This document shows positions 27,026 through 33,388 of a stretch of 64,000 nucleotides of DNA, one piece after another. A program made the translations under genes and the position numbers. The stretch comes from Leucobacter salsicius M1-8. GTDB lineage: Bacteria; Actinomycetota; Actinomycetes; Actinomycetales; Microbacteriaceae. The stretch covers positions 196,770 to 260,769 of the forward strand of contig NZ_AOCN01000026.1 of assembly GCF_000350525.1 (NCBI RefSeq), in the 5' to 3' direction. The notes under the pieces are model-generated. The model saw only the letters and a list, made by a program, of their open reading frames with translations, was not told the origin of the DNA and searched no databases. How positions within the stretch are numbered: position 1 is the first letter of the stretch; each line of letters begins with the position of its first letter.

Positions 27026-28111
27026 ATGATACCTCGTCGTATCTTATGGATTGACACAGCCCGCGGCATTGCAATCATTGCTGTGGTCTTCTTCCACGCG
27101 GCGTTGCTCTTGGGGCTGGTCGGATACGCCCCTTTTTGGAACAAAGCACTGGAGCTTCTGGAAACGCTGCGGATGCCTCTATTTCTGTTCGTCTCAGGGC
27201 TAGTTTCGTACAAGCTACCGACCTATTCGTTTAAGACACTGTGGAACAAGCGGCTGTCACTGCTCCTCTACCTGTACGCAGTCTGGGTTGCGGGCAGGAC
27301 GCTGTACGTCCAGTTCATACATCCGCCAGCGCTTGATCCCCACTGGCAGGACGCCTTCAAATTATTTACGAGCCCGCACACGAGTCTTTGGTTTCTCTAC
27401 GCACTTGCGCTGTATGCCATCACGATTTGGGCACTGCGTGGAGTGAACTCGAACATCGTGCTTATCGCAGCAGCACTGATTTCAGTGTTGGCGCTATCTG
27501 GCCTGCTCCCAATTGCGAACTTGGAATGGTTGAAGACCGTTTCTTATTTCTTCTTTTATGTTGCAGGCATTAACCTTCGCGCCTGGTCGTTGCGCAAAGT
27601 TGAACAGTTGAACGTGGTCACGGCGGTGATTCTCATCACCGTATACCTCGGGGTTTCAGTCTTCAATCGCGCCGGACTCATTCCGAGTGTGGTCGGCGTG
27701 AGGTTCATTATTTGCATTCTCGGCGTCGCTGCAGGAGTAGCGCTCGCGTCCCTTCTCGTTCGGATCAAGGGCTTCGGGTGGGTTGCGCTTCTAGGGCGAC
27801 GAACAATGCCGATCTACCTAATACATTTCCTTCCGCTACTCGCGCTTTCCCTCATACTGAGCAAGGTGACTGTGCAGGTCCCGATGGGTGTTCAGCTGAT
27901 CTTCGTACCAATCGCAGTCGCAATTTCCATCCTCGTTGCGCTGGCTCTGTACAAGCTGCTTGCCGGTGTCCCTGGGGTGTTCACGGTTCCCTGGAAAACT
28001 CGGGTTGATGATCCTGGCACCGCACGTCGCGCCCCGTCGCAGATGGCACAGCCTGACCCCGAATCGCCGAATCGATTGGCCACGCCCCCTGAGGCGCCGG
28101 AGCCCAATTAA
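27026..28111 (+). CDS. Acyltransferase family (acyltransferase 3-type) membrane protein
   Basis: A 361-residue polytopic protein with about ten hydrophobic helices. The N-terminus has the family hallmark WIDTARGIAIIAVVFFHA, with the Asp-Arg pair and the catalytic-type His, followed by RMPLFLFVSG. These enzymes O-acetylate sugars or lipids at the cell surface; the substrate here is unknown. The last 50 residues are a Pro-rich hydrophilic tail. Base composition and codon use (many T- or A-ending codons) differ from the neighbours, which suggests horizontal acquisition. It stands beside a tRNA cluster. Confidence 0.85.
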   Translation: MIPRRILWIDTARGIAIIAVVFFHAALLLGLVGYAPFWNKALELLETLRMPLFLFVSGLVSYKLPTYSFKTLWNKRLSLLLYLYAVWVAGRTLYVQFIHPPALDPHWQDAFKLFTSPHTSLWFLYALALYAITIWALRGVNSNIVLIAAALISVLALSGLLPIANLEWLKTVSYFFFYVAGINLRAWSLRKVEQLNVVTAVILITVYLGVSVFNRAGLIPSVVGVRFIICILGVAAGVALASLLVRIKGFGWVALLGRRTMPIYLIHFLPLLALSLILSKVTVQVPMGVQLIFVPIAVAISILVALALYKLLAGVPGVFTVPWKTRVDDPGTARRAPSQMAQPDPESPNRLATPPEAPEPN

Positions 28112-28350
28112 ACTTGCGACGGTGACCCTCAGGGACCGCCAGGTTGGCAATTCTCGCGGCATGAGCGAACGACATATGCAGCGGGGCGCGGAATGGTTCC
28201 TCACGTTCAAAGAAATCCCACTCAGTCTCTACGACGCAGGACTAGAGGCGGCAGAAGGACTCTGGCTACGCATTGGATGGGCCAGACGGAGCTAAACGCG
28301 CCCCACACCATCCACTCTTTGTGTCCTAAGTTTGCCAAGCACTTGCCAAG
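28112..28350. other. Gene-free stretch with a hairpin-module remnant
   Basis: I see no convincing gene here. The 17 bases at 28143-28159 are identical to one arm of the hairpin at 28465-28481 beside tRNA-Val(GAC). The rest looks like decayed sequence. Confidence 0.5.
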
Positions 28351-28361
28351 CAAAACAAAAA

Positions 28362-28394
28362 AGCCCCGGATTCCATTTTCAGGAATCCAGGGCT
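28362..28394 (-). terminator. Terminator of the Gly-Cys-Val tRNA cluster
   Basis: A 13-bp stem with one wobble pair (28362-28374 with 28382-28394), followed on the minus strand by a run of six T. It lies after the duplicated tRNA 3' end. Confidence 0.9.
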
Positions 28395-28404
28395 GATCTG
28401 GCAT

Positions 28405-28436
28405 TTCTCAAGTGCGCGATACTGGGATCGAACCAG
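28405..28436 (-). repeat. Duplicate copy of the tRNA-Val(GAC) 3' end
   Basis: These 32 bases are identical to 28528-28559, which contain the T-arm end, acceptor end and the first bases after tRNA-Val(GAC). The two copies are in direct orientation, 123 bases apart. The copy has no anticodon arm, so it is not a tRNA gene. Confidence 0.95.
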
Positions 28437-28480
28437 CGCGAGAATTTCAGAGCCGACGCGAAGCGTTGGCAATTCTCGCG
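28437..28480. repeat. Bulged hairpin capped by GCGAAGC (copy A)
   Basis: The outer arms 28437-28446 and 28471-28480 pair perfectly. After a 5-base bulge, the inner arms 28452-28459 and 28463-28470 pair with one G-T, closing on a GAA loop. It is about 80% identical to copy B at 30244-30286 and points away from the tRNA in the same way. Confidence 0.9.
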
Positions 28481-28501
28481 GGTCACTGGAGATCCAACAC
28501 G

Positions 28502-28529
28502 AAAAGCCCCGACCGAAGTCGAGGCTTTT
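28502..28529 (-). terminator. Terminator directly after tRNA-Val(GAC)
   Basis: A 12-bp stem (28502-28513 with 28518-28529) with one wobble, loop TTCG on the minus strand, ending in T residues. Confidence 0.8.
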
Positions 28530-28535
28530 CTCAAG

Positions 28536-28607
28536 TGCGCGATACTGGGATCGAACCAGTGACCCCTTCCGTGTCAGGGAAGTGCGCTACCGCTGCGCCA
28601 ATCGCGC
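28536..28607 (-). tRNA. tRNA-Val(GAC)
   Basis: The minus strand gives acceptor GCGCGAT/ATCGCGC, anticodon loop CTGACAC (GAC) and T-arm ACTGG-TTCGATC-CCAGT. The discriminator is A. CCA is not encoded. Its 3' end is duplicated downstream. Confidence 0.97.
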
Positions 28608-28637
28608 CTATATATTTCAGGCTATTCAGTTGTAGAG

Positions 28638-28708
28638 AGGTGGCGACGGGATTCGAACCCGTGTAAACGGCTTTGCAGGCCGGTGCCTATCCTCTCGGCC
28701 ACGCCACC
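28638..28708 (-). tRNA. tRNA-Cys(GCA)
   Basis: The minus strand gives acceptor GGTGGCG/CGCCACC, anticodon loop CTGCAAA (GCA) and T-loop TTCGAAT. CCA is not encoded. It is the middle gene of a Gly-Cys-Val cluster. Confidence 0.97.
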
Positions 28709-28753
28709 TAAGTGGTTGCCCACGCAGTAATCTTAGTTACCTAAAACTACTAG

Positions 28754-28826
28754 AGCGGATGACGAGATTCGAACTCGCGACCCCAACCTTGGCAAGGTTG
28801 TGCGCTACCAGCTGCGCCACATCCGC
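28754..28826 (-). tRNA. tRNA-Gly(GCC), first copy
   Basis: The minus strand gives acceptor GCGGATG/CATCCGC, anticodon loop TTGCCAA (GCC) and T-loop TTCGAAT. It is identical in sequence to the plus-strand copy at 31200-31272, so the pair forms a 73-bp inverted repeat. Confidence 0.97.
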
Positions 28827-28983
28827 ATGTCTGACCCGATCACGTTTCCGTTTGCGGCGACGTAGATAACTATAGGGGGGCCGCGGGCACCCACGCAAAT
28901 CACACTACCGACCCCGGGCGTGCCGCGCCAAATCATGCGGATTCTTGTGCCTCCACCCCTCGACCCGGGGCCCTCCACCCCGA

Positions 28984-28995
28984 TACGGTTGTGGC
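28984..28995 (+). promoter_or_regulatory. -10 box directly before the HELLH protein start
   Basis: TACGGT at 28984-28989 is followed by six bases and the ATG, which fits a leaderless transcript. Confidence 0.5.
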
Positions 28996-30012
28996 ATGAG
29001 TGGCCCGCCGGCCGCACGTGTGCGGCACATCATCGCGATCGTCTTGGCGTGCGCACTCATCGCAGCAACCGTGGTCGCGGTGATGAACCGACAGCTGATT
29101 CAAGACAAAATCTCGGCCGCAAGCTTCACCCCCACCGCTGCAGTTATTGATCTCAAGGATTCACTGAAACTCACCGATGAGGGAACACGCATCTTTCTCG
29201 CGAGTCGCCCTACCCTCGACGGTACCCAGTACTTCAACACTCAGTGCTCCGAAGTGAAGCACGGTGCAGCAGGCCACGTCCTCGGCTGCTTCATCGAAGA
29301 TCGCATCCACCTGTACAACGTGGCCGATCCGCGCGTATCCGGGATCGTCAAGGTAACCGCCGCTCACGAACTTCTGCATGCCGCATACGCGCGCATGCAG
29401 CCCGGCGACCGCACAGCACTGGCCGAGAAACTGCTCAAGCTTTACGATGAACGTTCGCAGAAGGAACCGGATCCTACCCGGCGAATGGAGATGTATGCCA
29501 GCCTCCCCCGCACCGCATTTGCGGCCGAACTCCACTCGGTCTTTGGCAGCGAACAAGAGGATCTTCCCGAGTGGCTTGAAGAGCATTACGCGCAATGGTT
29601 CACAAACCGTGCGGAGATCACCAAAAGCTACCGGGGATACCAGAGCGTGTTTCGGGGACTCCAGAACGACGCGAGCGACCTCAGGTCTCGCATGAAAGAG
29701 CTGCGCATTGATGTCGAAGAGCGCAAGGTGGAATACGACAAGGCCGTTGCCGCGTTCGATGCGGATACGGCAGAATTTAACCGCAGAAACAAGAAGCGCG
29801 AGTTCGCCTCGAACCCCAAAGCCGGCGAGGCAATAAACAGATCGCTCAAGGAGCGGCGTGCTGGCCTCAACCAGACCCTCACTGAACTCCAGGATGACAT
29901 CGCTCACTACAACGAAATGCGCACCGAACTCGAGCACCTAGGTAACGTCAGTACCCAACTCGAGGCCCACCTCGACAGCGCACTCGCACCGATAACGACA
30001 CGCCCGAACTAG
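28996..30012 (+). CDS. Membrane-anchored protein with HExxH motif and coiled-coil tail
   Basis: A 338-residue protein with an N-terminal transmembrane anchor (about 12-29), so most of it lies outside the membrane. HELLH at 124-128, in VTAAHELLHAAYARM, is a zincin-type zinc motif, and the later EDLPEWLEEHYAQWF could give the third ligand. Residues 225-330 are highly charged with long helices that could form a coiled coil. I cannot assign a named family. A metallopeptidase is plausible but not proven, because such motifs also occur in inactive proteins. I chose ATG 28996 because a TACGGT box stands six bases before it. Confidence 0.75.
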   Translation: MSGPPAARVRHIIAIVLACALIAATVVAVMNRQLIQDKISAASFTPTAAVIDLKDSLKLTDEGTRIFLASRPTLDGTQYFNTQCSEVKHGAAGHVLGCFIEDRIHLYNVADPRVSGIVKVTAAHELLHAAYARMQPGDRTALAEKLLKLYDERSQKEPDPTRRMEMYASLPRTAFAAELHSVFGSEQEDLPEWLEEHYAQWFTNRAEITKSYRGYQSVFRGLQNDASDLRSRMKELRIDVEERKVEYDKAVAAFDADTAEFNRRNKKREFASNPKAGEAINRSLKERRAGLNQTLTELQDDIAHYNEMRTELEHLGNVSTQLEAHLDSALAPITTRPN

Positions 30013-30121
30013 TGGTGGCGAATCCGCAGGATCTCGCGCCTTCCCTGTCGGGCTCGCAAGCGTCGACCCAAATCCGTGTACTATCGAACTCGTTGGCTTT
30101 CGTAAGGAAGCATGACAAAAT

Positions 30122-30196
30122 GGGCGTTTAGCGCAGCGGTAGCGCGCTTCCTTCACACGGAAGAGGTCACTGGTTCGATCCCAGTATCGCCCACCA
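30122..30196 (+). tRNA. tRNA-Val(CAC)
   Basis: Anticodon loop TTCACAC gives CAC. The T-arm is ACTGG-TTCGATC-CCAGT and CCA is encoded (30194-30196). The acceptor GGGCGTT/ATCGCCC has a T-T mismatch at the sixth pair. Its 3' end is duplicated downstream at 30287-30316. Confidence 0.95.
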
Positions 30197-30198
30197 CC

Positions 30199-30222
30199 AA
30201 GCCCCGACCACGGTCGGGGCTT
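30199..30222 (+). terminator. Terminator directly after tRNA-Val(CAC)
   Basis: An 11-bp stem (30199-30209 with 30212-30222), followed by TTCTT. Confidence 0.8.
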
Positions 30223-30243
30223 CTTCCATCCCACCAGTGACCT

Positions 30244-30286
30244 CGCGAGAATCACCAACGCTTCGCGTCGGCCCCAAATTCTTGCG
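30244..30286. repeat. Bulged hairpin capped by GCGAAGC (copy B)
   Basis: The outer arms 30244-30252 and 30278-30286 pair (9 bp, one G-T). A 6-base and a 2-base bulge follow. The inner arms 30255-30261 and 30265-30271 close on a 3-base loop, GAA on the minus strand. Sequence, loop and bulge positions match copy A. Confidence 0.9.
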
Positions 30287-30316
30287 CTGGTTCGATCCCA
30301 GTAGCGCCCACCACCA
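30287..30316 (+). repeat. Duplicate copy of the tRNA-Val(CAC) 3' end
   Basis: Matches 30170-30199 in 29 of 30 bases, in direct orientation, 117 bases downstream. It carries the T-arm end and acceptor end of this tRNA, not of the other tRNA-Val, and no anticodon arm. Confidence 0.95.
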
Positions 30317-30374
30317 CAAGACCCCAGCCAGGCAAAGGGAGTCTCCCATTGTTCTGCGCTGTAGGCTGGCCCGC

Positions 30375-31051
30375 ATGATGAGCACCCCACGGTTCGCAAT
30401 CGCTTGGATTCGGATCGCCATCGGTTCGGCCGCCATTGCGGTCGTGGGCTACGCCTACCTCGATGGGCTCGCCGCCGGCAACAGTAGTCCGTTTGACTTC
30501 TTTGGCTACTTCACCAACCAGACAAGCCTTGGCACGGGCGCGATTCTGATCGCGACGGGCGTCACGACCCTGCGGGGCCAACCCGTCGCCTGGCTCAGCT
30601 ATGCACGCTCAGTCTCCGTCGCCTGCATGTTGATCGTGTCCGCGATCTACAACGGCATCGTGCCCGGCACCGGCTCCGCCCCCGCGTGGGTGAGCATCGC
30701 GCTGCACATCGGGCTCCCCCTCTTTGTGGCGGCAGACTGGGTGCTCGTGGCCGACCGACCCACGCTCCCCTGGCGCACGATCTGGCTCTCGTACTTCCGT
30801 ATCCCCTCGTTTGGCTCACGGTGGTTCTGATTCGCGGCGCCACGGACGGCTGGGTGCCCTACGGATTCATGCTCCCCGAGCACGGGCTCCCGTCGCTCTC
30901 GCTACACATCGCTGGCCTACTGCTCGCGCTCCTCAGCGCCGGTGCACTGACCTGGGCGGCGAGCAGGGTCAGGTTAGGGCTTGGAGGCCCCCGCGAGGCA
31001 CCCAAAGCACTCGATCACCCCAAGACACACCCGAGCATCCCACGCCCCTAA
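30375..31051 (+). pseudogene. Frameshifted Pr6Pr-type membrane protein gene
   Basis: The first frame (from ATG 30375) encodes about four hydrophobic helices with FFGYFTNQTSLG and YNGIVP, typical of the bacterial Pr6Pr (FAR-17a/AIG1-like) family. It ends early at 30830. The rest of the family pattern (LVLPYPLVWLTVV, then RGATDGWVPYGFMLPEHG) continues in another frame to 31051. A one-base loss near 30783-30790 would explain this; adding one base after ATCTGG restores a normal protein of about 225 residues. It is either a real pseudogene or a sequencing error. A TAGGCT box stands seven bases before the ATG. Confidence 0.8.
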
Positions 31052-31199
31052 GCCCGCCGATTGCCCAAAATTCTAGGCCACATATGGCGAGACACCCCAT
31101 TCGGGCAGCACGGTGAACCCCTGGCGGTAAACCGATGCCTGCGGGCCACCATATACTTAATCAGGTCGCCGAGGTTGTAAAAAACCGCGGGCAGACAGT

Positions 31200-31272
31200 G
31201 CGGATGTGGCGCAGCTGGTAGCGCACAACCTTGCCAAGGTTGGGGTCGCGAGTTCGAATCTCGTCATCCGCT
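31200..31272 (+). tRNA. tRNA-Gly(GCC), second copy
   Basis: Cloverleaf and anticodon as in the copy at 28754-28826, with identical sequence in opposite orientation. CCA is not encoded. Confidence 0.97.
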
Positions 31273-31281
31273 CAGATACAC

Positions 31282-31313
31282 AAAGGCCGCGGCTCTTCGG
31301 AGCCGCGGCCTTT
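31282..31313. terminator. Bidirectional terminator between tRNA-Gly and the antitoxin-like gene
   Basis: A perfect 14-bp stem (31282-31295 with 31300-31313) with a TTCG loop and AAA/TTT ends. It can end both the tRNA transcript and the opposing minus-strand operon. Confidence 0.9.
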
Positions 31314-31331
31314 GTGCTGTGTACTCGCGAG

Positions 31332-31547
31332 CTACTCGTTGCCGATCTTGCCGTCGAGCGTGTCGCGCACGCCCTCGACCTTGTCGGCGAATTTGCCACC
31401 GGTCAGCTTGTTGGCGAGGCCGGCAGCTCCGTCAAGAACCTTGTCGCTTACGCCCTCGGCCTGCTCGCTCTTCAGCGCTCCATCAATCTTTTCGGCATTC
31501 TGCTTTGCGAAGTCACTCGCCTGCTTACCCAGATCTTCCAGCCCCAT
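31332..31547 (-). CDS. MT0933/Rv0909-like antitoxin family protein
   Basis: A 71-residue, charged, helical protein starting MGLEDLGKQASDFAKQNAEK, with GLANKLTGGKFADKVE near the end. This matches the MT0933_antitox family of small actinobacterial proteins named after a mycobacterial toxin-antitoxin locus. Many chromosomal members have no proven antitoxin function and may be stress-response proteins. It lies 97 bases downstream of a PemK/MazF-like gene on the same strand, which makes the pairing interesting but unproven. Confidence 0.75.
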   Translation of the reverse strand: MGLEDLGKQASDFAKQNAEKIDGALKSEQAEGVSDKVLDGAAGLANKLTGGKFADKVEGVRDTLDGKIGNE

Positions 31548-31644
31548 TGCCTACTCCGTTCGCTCAATACGATAGAGACGCGAGTCGCGTCACCACCAGT
31601 ATGTCTTGCAACGCTACGACACGCGAGACTTCTTTCTCGCGAAT

Positions 31645-32283
31645 CTAGCGCGTGCCCCGCATGGGATGCACGCGCGCGAGACCCGAAACGGCACGGGTGA
31701 AGTGATCCGGGCTCAGCACGTGGCCCTCTCGCCGCATGCCCGGCTCAGTCACCCGCAGCACGCGCTCTGGCGACAGGAAACTCTCGCGCCCCTGTGGGTC
31801 CCAGGCTCCCTGCCCCACGGAGATGAACCCACGATGCTGCTTGGTGCTCAGGTAGCACCCTGCGGTCGCCCCGTCGGAGGTGCGGGCGATAATGAGTACG
31901 GGCCGGTCCTTGCCGCGGCCATCTTGCTCGGCGTACGGCACCCAGGTCCACACGATTTCACCGGGATCCGGATCGCCATCGGGGTTGGGTTCATAGGAGG
32001 GGGCCAGGTTCGCGATTTCCTGCGCTGTGAGGTCTCGGGTGGCGTCTCGGCCGAACTGGCCCGGGCTCCCCTCGGCTGGCGAGATCGTAGCGCCCGATAC
32101 CGTAGCGCCCGATACCGTAGCGACCGGCGAGCCGTGGGTGCGTTGCGCGCGAAGCCTGGGCTGGCCGCCCGATGGCGGACGCTTCGCGCCCGGCGAACGC
32201 GGCTCACCCTGCTGCCTGGTGGACCGCAGCAGCGCAGCGATGACCGCGGCCGCTAGGGCTTTCAGGACACCGCGTGCTGCCAC
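31645..32283 (-). CDS. PemK/MazF-like protein with an N-terminal hydrophobic segment
   Basis: A 212-residue protein. The C-terminal half has the PemK/MazF signature PDPGEIVWTWVPYAEQDG, then GKDRPVLIIAR and GCYLSTKQH. This fold is an mRNA interferase in true toxins. The N-terminus has a hydrophobic stretch (about 5-19) that may anchor it to the membrane, then a low-complexity linker with VSGAT pentapeptide repeats encoded by 15-bp tandem repeats. The start is GTG 32283, seven bases after the zapE stop. Actinobacteria often carry one such chromosomal gene, and it need not be a toxin. Confidence 0.8.
   Translation of the reverse strand: MAARGVLKALAAAVIAALLRSTRQQGEPRSPGAKRPPSGGQPRLRAQRTHGSPVATVSGATVSGATISPAEGSPGQFGRDATRDLTAQEIANLAPSYEPNPDGDPDPGEIVWTWVPYAEQDGRGKDRPVLIIARTSDGATAGCYLSTKQHRGFISVGQGAWDPQGRESFLSPERVLRVTEPGMRREGHVLSPDHFTRAVSGLARVHPMRGTR
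32085..32127. repeat. 15-bp tandem repeat in the PemK-like gene
   Basis: GTAGCGCCCGATACC-type units repeat in tandem, two full copies plus partial ones. They encode VSGAT pentapeptides in the linker. Confidence 0.85.
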
Positions 32284-32289
32284 GGCGCG

Positions 32290-33348
32290 CTACGCGATCT
32301 CGCTCGAGGTGAGCGCGTTCAGGCGCGACATGCAGCGCTGGTACTTCTTGCGGTATCCACCGTCGATCATGCCGCCGCCAAAGATTGAAGTCAGTGACGT
32401 TCCGGTCGCCCGGATCGGAATCTGCGCGTCGTACACGCGGTCGATAAACGCAACGAAGCGCAGCGCGGCCGATTGATCCGTCAACTCGTGCACGTCGCGC
32501 AGCCCGATGCACTGCACGCCGCCGAGCAGCCCCGAATAGCTCGAGGGGTGCACTGTAGCGAGGTGCTTGATGAGCTCCGAGAAATCATCGTCGCTCATGC
32601 GTTCACCCGAGGCCGAAACGTCGGCGAGCGAGAACCGGTATTCGTCTTCGGTGAGCGCGACCGCATCTCCGGTGATATCGCGCTGGCGATAGTCGGTACC
32701 GTCGATCCGGATCGTCTCGAAGCGATCAGACATCGCCTGAATCTCGCGCATGAAATCGGCGGCCGCGAAGCGGCCTTCGCCCAGAGCGTTCGGAGGCGTG
32801 TTCGAGGTTGCGACGATGCGGGTGCCGCTCGCAGTCAGCTCACCAATGAGCCTCGTCATGAGCATCGTGTCTCCCGGATCATCGAGCTCAAACTCGTCGA
32901 TACAGATGAGGCGAGCACCCTGCAGCACGTTGAGGGCCCCCGCGTAGCCAAGCGCCCCCACAAGGGCGGTGTACTCGATGAAGGTGCCAAAGTATTTGCG
33001 GCCGCTCGTGGCGTGCCAAGTTGCAGCAAGCAGGTGCGTCTTGCCGACGCCGAAGCCACCGTCGAGGTAGATGCCCGGCTTCGTTGGCGCCGCAGGGCGA
33101 TCCTCGGCCTGCTTCTTGCGTCCAAACCCAAAGAATCCACCCCGTCCCACGGGGGCAGGGGGCGCGGCGAACGCACTCAGGGCGTCTCGTGCCTGAGCCT
33201 GCGAGGCAAACGTGTCGTCTGGTCGATACGACTCAAACGTGGCGTGGGCGAACTGGGGCGGGGGCACGAGCGTCGCCACTAGCTCCGGGCCCGAAATGGT
33301 CGGGCGTCGGTCGACGAGGCGTGCGGACGTGAGCTGCTGTTCGGACAT
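32290..33348 (-). CDS. zapE: Cell division ATPase ZapE (AFG1-like)
   Basis: A 352-residue P-loop ATPase of the AFG1/ZapE family. Walker A GGFGVGKT is at 97-104 and Walker B LICIDEFEL is near 148-156, followed by RIVATSNTPPNALGEGRF. In proteobacteria ZapE acts at the division septum; in actinobacteria its role is less studied. I chose ATG 33348 (MSEQQLTSARL) because the upstream codons are Arg/Gly-rich and unlike the family, and a TAGACT box ends seven bases before it. It heads a probable zapE-PemK operon. Confidence 0.92.
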   Translation of the reverse strand: MSEQQLTSARLVDRRPTISGPELVATLVPPPQFAHATFESYRPDDTFASQAQARDALSAFAAPPAPVGRGGFFGFGRKKQAEDRPAAPTKPGIYLDGGFGVGKTHLLAATWHATSGRKYFGTFIEYTALVGALGYAGALNVLQGARLICIDEFELDDPGDTMLMTRLIGELTASGTRIVATSNTPPNALGEGRFAAADFMREIQAMSDRFETIRIDGTDYRQRDITGDAVALTEDEYRFSLADVSASGERMSDDDFSELIKHLATVHPSSYSGLLGGVQCIGLRDVHELTDQSAALRFVAFIDRVYDAQIPIRATGTSLTSIFGGGMIDGGYRKKYQRCMSRLNALTSSEIA

Positions 33349-33388
33349 CAGAGCCAGTCTAGCGGTCGCCGGGCCGCTTTCCTCCCGC

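Noticed and set aside
27936-28295. Possible small gene overlapping the end of the acyltransferase gene
   Set aside because: No start signal, no recognisable protein, and most of it overlaps the acyltransferase gene in another frame.
28405-28559. Phage or integrative-element att sites in the duplicated tRNA 3' ends
   Set aside because: The copies are only about 120 bases apart with no integrase or cargo between them, so they cannot bound a normal integrated element now. A past event cannot be excluded.
28332-28666. Open frames with repeated text such as CAILGSNQ
   Set aside because: They come from the duplicated tRNA 3' ends and the hairpin read as protein.
29938-30581. Open frames on the minus strand across tRNA-Val(CAC) with GGRYWDRTSD-like text
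   Set aside because: These are translated tRNA and terminator sequences, a well-known annotation artefact.
32761-32775. GCGAAGC inside a 6-bp stem in zapE
   Set aside because: It lies within codons for Ala and Lys in a GC-rich gene and lacks the bulged outer stem of the hairpin family. Similar short matches in recO, dus, qcrA and ruvC were dismissed for the same reason.
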